64,000 nt of DNA. Source: Vibrio furnissii CIP 102972. Its GTDB lineage: Bacteria; Pseudomonadota; Gammaproteobacteria; Enterobacterales; Vibrionaceae. This document shows positions 33,109-42,160 of the stretch, in pieces. The stretch is from the NCBI RefSeq assembly GCF_000176175.1, contig NZ_ACZP01000020.1, forward strand, positions 1 to 64,000, in the 5' to 3' direction. Under the pieces are notes generated by a model, which worked only from the letters and a program-made list of their open reading frames with translations, did not search any database and was not told the DNA's origin. Position 1 is the first letter of the stretch; every line of letters starts with the position of its first letter. The position numbers and the translations under genes were made by a program.

Positions 33109-34907
33109 GTCGGTTTCTTGATCAGGGCAACCACGGTTTCGCCCTCTTTAGCGCTGAAATTCGCGACATCCGCACACATCTGAATTCGGCCACGATGATC
33201 GACCACAAACAGCGGCAGCACATAACTCTCTTTGTGCTGCTGTTGATAATCGTCATAGGTGAAGTTGTCACTCAGTTTGGTGTGTTTGATCTCCCCGCCT
33301 TGGTTGAGCAAACTGGCGAGTTTCTTATAACTCACCTCGCCCCCTAAAAAGGGCAACCCATGTGAGGCCTGTGCCACAGTGTGTTTATCACTACCGTTGC
33401 CATTGCCATTCCCGTTTACGTTGTCATTCAAACAGAACACACGCTTCTCTCCGAAATCGGAAAGAAACTGCATGCACGCCATGATGTTGAAGTGTTTATC
33501 TGGGCTGAGCGCCAACACGTGACCAATGCCAATCAAGTTCAGGTATTCGTCTGCGTGACTAGAAATGGGGTTGCCGTAATAATGCTCCAGCCCAGCCATG
33601 CGTGCTTGGCGAATGTAATCCCAGTTGGAATCGGTCAGCACGACGCGGCAATCGTACTTGGCAATCGCACCGCCAATTTGACGTGCGACATCGTTCGCGC
33701 CCAGAATCAAGAAACCTTTTGGCGCCGGCTCGGCCACCTGTAATCCAATTGCAACGGGTCTGGCCGTTACGCTTTGCAACACCACAGTGCCAATGATGAC
33801 CATAAACGTCAGCGGCACCAGCAACGTCGCTTCGGCCATGCCAAACGATTCCAGCTTGATGGCAAACAGCGATGAAATCGATGCGGCAACTATCCCGCGC
33901 GGTGCCACCCAGGCCAAAAACGCTTTCTCTTTCCACTGCAAACTGCTGCGCAGCGTGGCCAGAAAAATCGACAGCGGGCGCGAGACCAATTGCATCACCA
34001 CAAACAGCGCGATCGCGCTCCAGCCCAGTGTGGCGAAATCGTCCACTTCAATTCGCGCCGCCAGCAATATAAAGAGCCCGGTGATGAGAAGAACGGTGAG
34101 ATTTTCTTTAAAGTGCAATATGTGCTGAATATTGACGTCTTTGGCATTGGCCAGCCACATGCCCATGATGGTCACCGTCAGCAGACCCGACTCCGATTCC
34201 AGTGCGTTAGACGCCGCAAACACGCCGAGCACCACACTCAGAACCGCAAACGGCTGCAGGTATTCTGGCAAGCCGCCGTGGCGCAGCACATAAGCAACCG
34301 CCGCGCCCGAAAGCACGCCGATGCCAACGCCGACCAGCAAAATCAGACCAAACACATGCAAGCTGTGTGCTTCACTGCTAGAGACGATGAACTCATACAC
34401 CATCACCACAAACAGGGCGCCGAGCGGGTCAATTAAAATCCCTTCCCAGCGCAAAATGTTGGACAGTTTGGCATTGGGCCGCACGGTACGCAGCAACGGC
34501 ACGATCACCGTTGGGCCAGTCACCACCGTCAAGCTACCAAACAGCAAGGCCAGCGGCCAATCAAAGCCAAGCAGCGCATGTGTGGCAAACGAAGTGACGC
34601 CCCAAGAGATAAGCGCGCCCAGAGAGACGATGCTCCACACCGTGTTGCTCACGCCGCGAATCTCTTTGAAATTGAGGGTTAAACTGCCTTCAAACAGAAT
34701 CACCGCTACCGCGAGTGAAATCAGTGGAAACAGCAAATCCCCGAGCAGTTGTTGGGGATTAAGCACCCCAGAAACAGGGCCGGCGAGAATTCCCGCCAGC
34801 AACAAAAATAAAATGGCAGGCAGACGCAGTTTCCACGCCAACCATTGGCATCCCAGCCCAACGACACCCACAGCGGCCAATGCCAGGGCGATGTATTCTT
34901 CATGCAT
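33096..34907 (-). CDS. CPA1-type cation:proton antiporter with RCK/TrkA domain
   Basis: 603 aa. About twelve hydrophobic segments fill the N-terminal 390 residues (Na+/H+ exchanger fold; GPTVIVPLLRT and WEGILIDPLGALF are transport-core motifs). A cytoplasmic TrkA-N/RCK module follows (FLILGANDVARQIGGAIAKYDCRVVLTDSN), and a last domain resembling TrkA-C. It probably exchanges Na+ or K+ for protons under nucleotide or ion control. A short Asn-Gly repeat (NGNGNGNG, encoded at 33393-33416) interrupts the RCK region. ATG 34907; converges on murQ with 4-bp overlap. Confidence 0.88.
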   Translation of the reverse strand: MHEEYIALALAAVGVVGLGCQWLAWKLRLPAILFLLLAGILAGPVSGVLNPQQLLGDLLFPLISLAVAVILFEGSLTLNFKEIRGVSNTVWSIVSLGALISWGVTSFATHALLGFDWPLALLFGSLTVVTGPTVIVPLLRTVRPNAKLSNILRWEGILIDPLGALFVVMVYEFIVSSSEAHSLHVFGLILLVGVGIGVLSGAAVAYVLRHGGLPEYLQPFAVLSVVLGVFAASNALESESGLLTVTIMGMWLANAKDVNIQHILHFKENLTVLLITGLFILLAARIEVDDFATLGWSAIALFVVMQLVSRPLSIFLATLRSSLQWKEKAFLAWVAPRGIVAASISSLFAIKLESFGMAEATLLVPLTFMVIIGTVVLQSVTARPVAIGLQVAEPAPKGFLILGANDVARQIGGAIAKYDCRVVLTDSNWDYIRQARMAGLEHYYGNPISSHADEYLNLIGIGHVLALSPDKHFNIMACMQFLSDFGEKRVFCLNDNVNGNGNGNGSDKHTVAQASHGLPFLGGEVSYKKLASLLNQGGEIKHTKLSDNFTYDDYQQQHKESYVLPLFVVDHRGRIQMCADVANFSAKEGETVVALIKKPTESR

Positions 34908-34929
34908 GGCTCTTGTTACCTAGCGCCGA

Positions 34930-35271
34930 TTAGTTGTTGTATTCATTCCAGCCACGCTGCCATTCCATACGGAATTTTTGCGCTTGTTCGGTGCCTTCAC
35001 ACACCCCTTCGTAATACTGGCCGTTGACACCCATCTGATAAGCGAAATTCGGGTTGCAGTACTCATTCACCCCTTCCACATACCCTTGGTTGTAATCGGC
35101 TTGATTAGCTTGGCCTAATTGCGCCAACGCTTTATGGGAGCGTTGGGTGTGTCCGGCGATCCCATCGTTGTAACCAATCTGGTACCAATCGCCCTGTTGG
35201 GCCAAATCACTGTCACTGGCGGCACAGCCCATTAACCCAGCCACGACCAACATCAATACTGTTTTTTTCAT
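34930..35271 (-). CDS. DUF2799-type lipoprotein, unknown function
   Basis: 113 aa with a lipoprotein signal MKKTVLMLVVAGLMGC, so probably anchored in the outer membrane. The mature part has repeated aromatic/Gly motifs (YQIGYNDGIAGHTQRS, YNQGYVEGVNEYC, YQMGVNGQYYEGVC) typical of DUF2799. The ATG at 35271 follows AAAGG. The frame is open further upstream, but that part overlaps the operator repeats at 35370-35417 and lacks a ribosome-binding site. Confidence 0.8.
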   Translation of the reverse strand: MKKTVLMLVVAGLMGCAASDSDLAQQGDWYQIGYNDGIAGHTQRSHKALAQLGQANQADYNQGYVEGVNEYCNPNFAYQMGVNGQYYEGVCEGTEQAQKFRMEWQRGWNEYNN

Positions 35272-35369
35272 TATTTTACCTTTACTTAGCCCTTGGATAA
35301 CGTGTTCATCCTTAACAATAGGCAATGAGCGCTTATTTTGCGTTACTCGCCGTTCACTCGCCATCAAAA

Positions 35370-35417
35370 ACCACTCACTGGCGTTAAATACCACTTAATT
35401 CACTATACGACCACTGA
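35370..35417 (+). promoter_or_regulatory. Three phased direct repeats, probable BtsR operator
   Basis: ACCACTCA (35370-35377), ACCACTTA (35390-35397) and ACCACTGA (35410-35417) start exactly 20 bp apart. As I recall, E. coli BtsR recognises ACC(G/A)CT(C/T)A as tandem direct repeats, so two copies match fully and the third at seven positions. They lie upstream of a weak -10-like TAGTAT (35453-35458), with no good -35, as expected for an activator-dependent promoter. Confidence 0.72.
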
Positions 35418-35510
35418 CCCGGAAACCCAATGAAGCTCGCTTATTGATAATTTAGTATCCAGCCTGAGATTAATTCAATAACACCTACTTCATAATAAAG
35501 GACAAACGCT

Positions 35511-36995
35511 ATGTTGTGGTTTCTAACCTGTGTCGCTGCCTTGATTGGTGGATACTTCATTTACGGCGCGTTCGTGGAAAAAGTATTCGGCATCAATGAA
35601 AAACGCCAAACCCCAGCTCACACCAAAACCGACGGTGTGGACTACGTCCCGATGTCGACGCCAAAAGTTTACTTGGTTCAACTGCTCAATATCGCAGGTG
35701 TCGGCCCGATTTTCGGCCCAATCATGGGTGCGCTGTATGGTCCTGCCGCCATGCTGTGGATCGTGATTGGCTGTATCTTTGCGGGTGCAACCCACGACTA
35801 CTTCTCGGGTATGCTGTCAATCCGTAACGGCGGTGCATCCGTTCCTTCACTGTCTGGTCGTTACCTAGGCAATGGCGCTAAACACTTCATGAACATTTTT
35901 GCCATTGTCTTACTGCTGCTCGTTGGTGTGGTTTTCGTTTCTGCACCTGCAGGCATGATCACCAACCTGATCAACGAACAAACCAGCTTGACCGTAAGCA
36001 TGTCGACCATGGTTGTCATCATCTTTGCTTACTACATCATCGCGACCATCGTGCCGGTGGATAAAATCATCGGTCGTTTCTACCCGCTATTTGGCGCGCT
36101 GCTGATTTTCATGTCCGTTGGTCTCATCACCGCGATCGCGTTCTCGAGCGAACACCAAGTTCTGGGTGGCTTTGAAGTCAGCGACATGCTGCACAACATG
36201 AACCCGAACGACATGCCATTGTGGCCTGCCCTGTTCATCACCATCGCCTGTGGTGCGATCTCCGGTTTCCACGCGACGCAATCGCCATTGATGGCGCGTT
36301 GTCTTGAAAACGAAAAGAATGGCCGCTTTGTGTTCTACGGCGCCATGATCGGTGAAGGCATCATCGCCCTGATTTGGTGTGCGATTGCATTGTCATTCTT
36401 CGGTTCGCTGGACGCACTGTCTGAGGCAGTGAAAAACGGTGGCCCTGGTAACGTGGTATACAGCGCATCGTTTGGTCTGCTGGGCGTGTTCGGCGGCATC
36501 ATCGCCTTCTTGGGTGTGGTTATCCTGCCGATTACTTCTGGGGATACGGCATTCCGCTCCAGCCGTCTGATCTTGGCTGAATACTTCAACATGGAACAGA
36601 AAACCCTGCGTAACCGTCTGCTGATGGCGATGCCTCTGTTCGTGATTGGCGGCATCCTGACTCAAGTTGACTTCGGTATCATCTGGCGCTACTTCGGTTT
36701 CGCAAACCAAACCACGGCCGTGATGATGTTGTGGACTGCCTCAGCTTACCTGCTGCGTCATAACAAGCTGCACTGGATCACCACCATTCCAGCCGTGTTC
36801 ATGACCACGGTATGTATTACCTTTATTCTAAACAACAGCACGCTGGGCTTTGGTCTGCCAATGCAAATCTCGACCATCGTCGGTATTGTGGCAACGCTAG
36901 CCATCACGCTCTACGTGATGAAGATTTCTAAAGGTAAAGGGGAAACGGATCTGGCGGATGAAGATAAACCTTCAGGCGTCACTGAAACGGCTTAA
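35511..36995 (+). CDS. btsU: CstA-family carbon-starvation carrier, probable pyruvate transporter BtsU
   Basis: 494 aa, very hydrophobic with many membrane segments; the shorter CstA type compared with about 700 aa for E. coli CstA and BtsT. Family motifs: LLNIAGVGPIFGPIMGALYGP, GATHDYFSGMLSIRNGG, SGFHATQSPLMARCLENE and ITSGDTAFRSSRL. In V. campbellii a BtsSR-controlled member (BtsU) takes up pyruvate. The presence of btsSR and three BtsR-like repeats upstream supports this role; substrate is inferred. ATG 35511 with AAAGGA. Confidence 0.88.
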   Translation: MLWFLTCVAALIGGYFIYGAFVEKVFGINEKRQTPAHTKTDGVDYVPMSTPKVYLVQLLNIAGVGPIFGPIMGALYGPAAMLWIVIGCIFAGATHDYFSGMLSIRNGGASVPSLSGRYLGNGAKHFMNIFAIVLLLLVGVVFVSAPAGMITNLINEQTSLTVSMSTMVVIIFAYYIIATIVPVDKIIGRFYPLFGALLIFMSVGLITAIAFSSEHQVLGGFEVSDMLHNMNPNDMPLWPALFITIACGAISGFHATQSPLMARCLENEKNGRFVFYGAMIGEGIIALIWCAIALSFFGSLDALSEAVKNGGPGNVVYSASFGLLGVFGGIIAFLGVVILPITSGDTAFRSSRLILAEYFNMEQKTLRNRLLMAMPLFVIGGILTQVDFGIIWRYFGFANQTTAVMMLWTASAYLLRHNKLHWITTIPAVFMTTVCITFILNNSTLGFGLPMQISTIVGIVATLAITLYVMKISKGKGETDLADEDKPSGVTETA

Positions 36996-37013
36996 TCCCG
37001 CAACACACCTCGC

Positions 37014-37041
37014 AAAAGGGCTCCCATAGGAGCCCTTTTTT
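37014..37041. terminator. Terminator after btsU
   Basis: AAAAGGGCTCC-CATA-GGAGCCCTTTTTT, followed by AT-rich sequence; it can serve the plus transcript and perhaps ispH from the other side. Confidence 0.88.
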
Positions 37042-37113
37042 ATTTGTCTTTTGGATTGAATTGATTGGCTTAAATCTGCCATTTGCCACCGCCAAGACCA
37101 GCAGCAAACTCGT

Positions 37114-38076
37114 TTAGTCGACCTGCTTAATTTGCAACTCTTTCGGCACTTCAAAGAACATATTCTCTTCACGGCCCAGCACTTCATCCACTGAGGTTGC
37201 CCCCAACTCTTTGATGCGGTTCAGAATCTGATTGACCAGTTCTTCCGGGGCAGACGCGCCCGCCGTGACACCGATTTTACTCACGCCATCAAACCATTCT
37301 GGATGAATGTCTTCCGGACAATCGGTCAGGTAACCCGGCGTGCCCAGTTTCTCCGCCAGCTCTTTCAAGCGGGTTGAGTTTGAGGAGTTCTTCGACCCGA
37401 CCACCACCATCACATCCACATCCTGCGCCAGAAGACGCACTGCATCCTGACGGTTTTGCGTGGCGTAACAGATGTCATCTTTGCGCGGTCCTTGAATCTC
37501 AGGGAACACTTCGCGTAGCTTATCAATCACGTCTGCCGTTTCATCGACCGACAGCGTGGTCTGACTGACATAATGCAGATGAGACGGATCTTTCACTTTG
37601 TGTTGCAACGCAACCACATCATCGGGTCTTTCCACCAGATACATGCCACCGGTGTCGCTGGCGTATTGCCCCATGGTGCCTTCCACTTCCGGATGTCCGG
37701 CGTGACCAATCAGCACCACTTCCATGTTGCGGCGGCTGGCACGCGCGACTTCCATGTGCACTTTGGTCACCAGCGGACAGGTTGCATCGAACACCGTTAA
37801 CGAACGCGCTTTGGCTTCCATACGCACCGCCTGTGATACCCCATGAGCGGAGAAAATCACTATGTTGTCGTCTGGCACTTCGTGCAGCTCTTCAACGAAA
37901 ATCGCACCGCGCTGCTTCAACCCTTCTACCACAAAGCGGTTGTGCACCACTTCATGACGAACATAAATCGGAGGCTGATACATTTCAAGTGCACGCTCAA
38001 CGATGCTGATGGCGCGATCAACGCCGGCACAAAAGCCGCGCGGGTTTGCTAACAGTATTTTCATGGATTTGCTCAT
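37114..38076 (-). CDS. ispH: 4-hydroxy-3-methylbut-2-enyl diphosphate reductase IspH
   Basis: Last enzyme of the MEP isoprenoid pathway, 320 aa, carrying a 4Fe-4S cluster. The three cluster cysteines are visible in NPRGFCAGVDRAI, FDATCPLVTKVH and YLTDCPEDI. Other motifs: VRHEVVHNRFVV, TQNRQDAV. ATG 38076 is used; a second ATG four codons in (38064) is possible. Last gene of the ribF/ileS/lspA/fkpB/ispH block. Confidence 0.97.
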   Translation of the reverse strand: MSKSMKILLANPRGFCAGVDRAISIVERALEMYQPPIYVRHEVVHNRFVVEGLKQRGAIFVEELHEVPDDNIVIFSAHGVSQAVRMEAKARSLTVFDATCPLVTKVHMEVARASRRNMEVVLIGHAGHPEVEGTMGQYASDTGGMYLVERPDDVVALQHKVKDPSHLHYVSQTTLSVDETADVIDKLREVFPEIQGPRKDDICYATQNRQDAVRLLAQDVDVMVVVGSKNSSNSTRLKELAEKLGTPGYLTDCPEDIHPEWFDGVSKIGVTAGASAPEELVNQILNRIKELGATSVDEVLGREENMFFEVPKELQIKQVD

Positions 38077-38109
38077 GGTTCTCTTTCTGGCTGGCTATTC
38101 TACGGCAAG

Positions 38110-38553
38110 TTATTCGACAGACAAAATTTCAACGTCGAAGATCACATCTTGTCCGGCCAAGGGGTGGTTAAAATCCACGGTGACGGAATCGCCGGCGATG
38201 TCCGTGATGATGCCCGGAATTTCCATGCCATCGGGGCCGCTGAAGGCCATGATGGTGCCCACTTCTACTTCAGCATCGCCCACAAAGCGCGCGCGGTCCA
38301 TGTGGTGAATGTTATCTGGGTTCGGTGCACCAAACGCATCAGCTGCCGCCAGTTCAATCGATTTGTTTTCGCCGGCTTGCATGCCCAATAAGCACTGCTC
38401 AAAGTTGTCGCTTAGGCTCCCATCACCAATCACCAACTGGGCCGCTTTGCCAAAGTTGTGCGTGCTGTCTGCCACCGAACCGTCTTTGAGTTTGATGGTG
38501 AAATGCAACGTTACGGTAGAATCTTGAGTGATGGTTGTTGAATGTGTCGTCAC
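38110..38553 (-). CDS. fkpB: FKBP-type peptidyl-prolyl isomerase FkpB (SlpA)
   Basis: 147 aa, small cytoplasmic FKBP of the SlyD/SlpA branch. VTLHFTIKLKDGSVADSTHNFGKAAQLVIGDGSL matches the FKBP core, with an IF-domain insertion around 75-125 and C-terminal VDFNHPLAGQDVIFDVEILSV. GTG start at 38553 with AAGGAAG upstream. Situated between lspA and ispH as in E. coli. Confidence 0.95.
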   Translation of the reverse strand: MTTHSTTITQDSTVTLHFTIKLKDGSVADSTHNFGKAAQLVIGDGSLSDNFEQCLLGMQAGENKSIELAAADAFGAPNPDNIHHMDRARFVGDAEVEVGTIMAFSGPDGMEIPGIITDIAGDSVTVDFNHPLAGQDVIFDVEILSVE

Positions 38554-38682
38554 GTTCTGGCTTCCTTAAGGTAATCGAAGGGCAACGCCTTCGTGGATGT
38601 TTCCCTCATTTCTTCATGTGATGAGGTGGGTACAGCGTGTGCTCAATCCAATACTCTTGAATTGAATCTGCTTGATAACAAA

Positions 38683-38712
38683 AAGCGCCTCCCGAATCAA
38701 CGGGCGGCGCTT
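38683..38712 (-). terminator. Terminator after lspA
   Basis: Read on minus: a strong GC stem AAGCGCC...GGCGCTT with inner CCCG/CGGG, followed by TTTTTG. It lies between lspA and fkpB, so fkpB-ispH would depend on read-through or their own promoter. Confidence 0.75.
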
Positions 38713-38734
38713 AGGGTTATTTCGGCTTAATCAC

Positions 38735-39241
38735 TTACGCCGTCTGCTTTTTACCGCGAAAACCATCCAAAATGATCATCGCCGCACCAATGCAGATGGC
38801 GCTGTCAGCGAGGTTAAACGCTGGCCAATGGTAGGTGCCCCAGTAGAAGTCGAGGTAATCGACCACAAAACCGTGCACGACTCGGTCGAACACATTGCCG
38901 ACCGCACCACCAATGATGAATGCGTAAGCCATGTTATTCCATTTGTCACTCGACGGTAGGCGGCGCATCCAGAAGGCCAACAGGCCCACCACGGCAAACG
39001 CAATCCCAGTGAACAACCAACGCTGCCAGCCCGCCTGATCGCTCAGGAAACTGAATGCGGCACCGTAGTTATGCACGTACAGCAAATTGAAAAATGGCAG
39101 AACCTCGATGCGATTCTCCCAGCCGTACCCCATGCCGTTCATCACCACCAATTTGATCGCGATGTCAGCGACAAAAATGAGGAGCGCCAGCCATAGCCAG
39201 CGAACTCCTGATTGTTTAAGCGTTAATGCTTGCTGTGTCAT
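38735..39241 (-). CDS. lspA: Prolipoprotein signal peptidase LspA
   Basis: 168 aa inner-membrane aspartic protease that cleaves the signal peptide from lipoproteins. Four membrane segments are evident. Catalytic aspartates lie in VGNVFDRVVHGFVVDYLDFYW; NYGAAFSFL is also conserved. It starts 9 bp after the ileS stop codon. Confidence 0.97.
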   Translation of the reverse strand: MTQQALTLKQSGVRWLWLALLIFVADIAIKLVVMNGMGYGWENRIEVLPFFNLLYVHNYGAAFSFLSDQAGWQRWLFTGIAFAVVGLLAFWMRRLPSSDKWNNMAYAFIIGGAVGNVFDRVVHGFVVDYLDFYWGTYHWPAFNLADSAICIGAAMIILDGFRGKKQTA

Positions 39242-39250
39242 GCAGTTCCT

Positions 39251-42097
39251 TTAAGCAAACTTGCGAACTTCGCCTTCACCGTCCACGTTTGACACACAAC
39301 GACCACAAATAGTTTCATGACCTTTGATGGTGCCCACGTCTGGGGTGTAGTGCCAGCAGCGATCACACTTCTCCGCTTCGGTTTTGTTCACTTGAACAAA
39401 CAGACCGTCGATGTCGGTGGCTTGCGCCGCATCGCTCTTCTCAGCCAGCGGTTTCACGTTCGCTTTTGACGTCAGCAAGACAAAGCGCAGTTCATCTTCC
39501 AGCTTGTTGATTTTCGCCGCCAGCTCATCGCTTGCAAACAAAGTCACTTCCGCTTGCAGAGAACCACCGATGGTTTTCTCGTTACGCGCATTTTCCAGCA
39601 GTTTGTTCACCGCACCACGAACTTTCTGAATATCCGTCCAGAATTCGTTGTTCAGCTCTTCGCCTTCTGCCAGATCAAATAGACCTTCGTACCACTCATC
39701 AGCAAATACGAATTTACCACGAGCTTCGCCGTTGGCTTGGTTGGTTGGCATCGCGTTCCAGATTTCATCAGCAGTGAACGACATGATTGGTGCCATCCAA
39801 CGCACCAGCGCTTCCACGATGTAGTACAGCGCCGTTTGACAGCTACGCTGTGCGTTTCCGCCCAGTTTCGCGGTGTATTGACGGTCTTTGATTACATCGA
39901 GGTAGAATGAACCCATTTCAACCGAGCAGAAGTGCATCAGACGTTGTACAACCGCGTGTGTGTTGTACTCGGCGTAGGCTTTGACGATCTCTTGTTGTGC
40001 AGCCATCGCGCGCGCTACAGCCCAACGATCCAGTGCCACCATCTCGTCAGCCGCAATGATGTCGGTTGCCGGGTTGAAGCCATTCAGGTTCGCTAGGAAG
40101 AAACGAGCGGTGTTACGAATACGACGGTAAGAGTCAGCGCTGCGTTTCAGGATTTCGTCTGAAACCGCCACTTCACCGGTGTAGTCTGTTGATGCAACCC
40201 ACAGACGCAAAATGTCAGCACCCAGTTTGTTGGTCACATCTTTTGGCGCAACCACGTTGCCGATCGATTTCGACATCTTGCGGCCTTGGCCGTCAACCAC
40301 GAAGCCGTGCGTCAGCACTTCTTTGTATGGCGCTTTGCCTTTCATCGCAATGGATGAGATCAGCGAAGACTGGAACCAGCCGCGGTGTTGGTCAGACCCT
40401 TCTAGGTACATGTCCGCTTCCGCGCCGTGGAACTCTTCACGGCTATCCACTACCGCGTAGTGCGTCACACCTGAGTCAAACCAAACGTCCAACGTATCCA
40501 GCACTTTCTCGTACTGTTCCGCGTCAGCGCCTAGCAGCTCAGCCGTGTCGACATCCCACCATGCTTGAATGCCTTTCTGTTCAACCAGTTGAGCAACTTG
40601 CTCAATCAGCTCAGGCGTTTTCGGGTGCAGTTCTGCGGTTTCTTTGTGGACGAACAGTGCAATTGGCACACCCCAAGTACGTTGACGAGAGATACACCAT
40701 TCAGGACGACCTTCCACCATACCTTCGATACGGCTTTGACCCCAATCCGGCATCCATTTCACGCCTTTGATTGCGCCTAGCGCTTTCTCACGCAGACCCG
40801 CTTGATCCATCGACACGAACCATTGTGGTGTGGCACGGAAGATGATTGGCGTTTTGTGACGCCAGCAGTGTGGGTAGCTGTGCTCGTACGCGTGGTGGTG
40901 CAGCAATGCACCGTGCTCTTTCAACACTTCAATCACGGCGTCATTGGCTTTAAACACATGTTGACCCGCAAACAGTTCAGTGTCTGGCAGGTAAACACCG
41001 TTTGAACCCACAGGGTTAGCGACTTCTAGGCCGTATTTCTGACCCACAGCAAAGTCTTCTTGACCGTGGCCAGGTGCCGTGTGAACCACACCGGTACCGG
41101 AATCCGTAGTCACGTGATCGCCCAAGATGGCTGGCACGGTGAAGTTGTAGAATGGGTGGTTGAACTGAGACAGTTCCAGATCCGCACCTTTCGCAAAGCC
41201 AAGGAAGTGGAAGTGTTCAATGCCTGCGCGATCCATCACGGATTTCGCCAGTTCAGAGGCCACGATGATACGTTCAGGCTGCTCGCCTTCGATTTGGATC
41301 AGGACGTATTCCAGATCATCACGCAGACACACCGCGCGGTTCGCTGGCAGTGTCCATGGGGTGGTGGTCCAGATGACGATAGACACATCGCCGTGGCCTT
41401 CGTGACCTTCGGTCAGGGTAAATTTAGACAGCAGCGCCGCTTCGTCGGCCGTTTTGAAACGCACGTCGATAGATGGCGACACTTTATCTTTGTATTCAAC
41501 TTCCGCTTCTGCCAGCGCACTCCCACAATCAGTACACCAGTGAACCGGTTTGAACCCTTTCAGCAGGTGGCCGTTGTCAGCAATTTTGCCCAGCGCGCGA
41601 ATGATGTTCGCTTCGGTCGCGAAATCCATGGTGCGGTAAGGTTTATCCCACTCACCCAAGATACCCAGACGTTTGAAGCCCTCTTTTTGGCCTTCAACTT
41701 GACCGGCAGCGTATTCACGACATTTTTCACGGAATTCAGCCGCAGTCACTTTCTGACCAGGCTTGCCAACTTTCTTCTCAACCATCAGTTCGATTGGCAG
41801 ACCATGGCAGTCCCAACCGGGGATGTAAGGTGAGTCAAAACCTGACAGTGTTTTGGATTTAATAATAATGTCTTTAAGAATCTTGTTTAGTGCGTGACCA
41901 ATGTGAATATCACCGTTGGCGTATGGAGGACCATCGTGCAGTACGAACGATTTCTTGCCTTTCTTTGCTTCACGGATTGCACCGTAAAGATCTTCTTTGT
42001 ACCAACGTTTAAGCATTTCTGGCTCACGTTTAGCCAGATCGCCGCGCATTGGAAACCCTGTTTCAGGTAAGTTCAGGGTATCTTTATACTCACTCAT
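39251..42097 (-). CDS. ileS: Isoleucyl-tRNA synthetase
   Basis: 948 aa class I synthetase. HIGH-type motif as DIHIGHALNK, KMSKS in GRKMSKSIGNVV, a large editing domain in between (WTTTPWTLPANRAV, DSGTGVVHTAPGHG), and a C-terminal zinc-binding region (CDRCWHYTPDVG, CGRCVSNV). Several long open frames on the opposite strand, one of 257 codons, are shadows of its codon use. Confidence 0.99.
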   Translation of the reverse strand: MSEYKDTLNLPETGFPMRGDLAKREPEMLKRWYKEDLYGAIREAKKGKKSFVLHDGPPYANGDIHIGHALNKILKDIIIKSKTLSGFDSPYIPGWDCHGLPIELMVEKKVGKPGQKVTAAEFREKCREYAAGQVEGQKEGFKRLGILGEWDKPYRTMDFATEANIIRALGKIADNGHLLKGFKPVHWCTDCGSALAEAEVEYKDKVSPSIDVRFKTADEAALLSKFTLTEGHEGHGDVSIVIWTTTPWTLPANRAVCLRDDLEYVLIQIEGEQPERIIVASELAKSVMDRAGIEHFHFLGFAKGADLELSQFNHPFYNFTVPAILGDHVTTDSGTGVVHTAPGHGQEDFAVGQKYGLEVANPVGSNGVYLPDTELFAGQHVFKANDAVIEVLKEHGALLHHHAYEHSYPHCWRHKTPIIFRATPQWFVSMDQAGLREKALGAIKGVKWMPDWGQSRIEGMVEGRPEWCISRQRTWGVPIALFVHKETAELHPKTPELIEQVAQLVEQKGIQAWWDVDTAELLGADAEQYEKVLDTLDVWFDSGVTHYAVVDSREEFHGAEADMYLEGSDQHRGWFQSSLISSIAMKGKAPYKEVLTHGFVVDGQGRKMSKSIGNVVAPKDVTNKLGADILRLWVASTDYTGEVAVSDEILKRSADSYRRIRNTARFFLANLNGFNPATDIIAADEMVALDRWAVARAMAAQQEIVKAYAEYNTHAVVQRLMHFCSVEMGSFYLDVIKDRQYTAKLGGNAQRSCQTALYYIVEALVRWMAPIMSFTADEIWNAMPTNQANGEARGKFVFADEWYEGLFDLAEGEELNNEFWTDIQKVRGAVNKLLENARNEKTIGGSLQAEVTLFASDELAAKINKLEDELRFVLLTSKANVKPLAEKSDAAQATDIDGLFVQVNKTEAEKCDRCWHYTPDVGTIKGHETICGRCVSNVDGEGEVRKFA

Positions 42098-42160
42098 CGA
42101 TTCTTAATTCCGTTATATTGGGCGAAGTTAGACATTATGTTAGCCGGTGGAATCATCCGG

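Noticed and set aside
35272..35394. N-terminal extension of the DUF2799 lipoprotein
   Set aside because: The extension has no ribosome-binding site, hides the lipoprotein signal and overlaps the operator repeats.
41060..41833. 257-codon frame on the plus strand
   Set aside because: Shadow of ileS codon usage on the opposite strand; no start signal and no recognisable protein.
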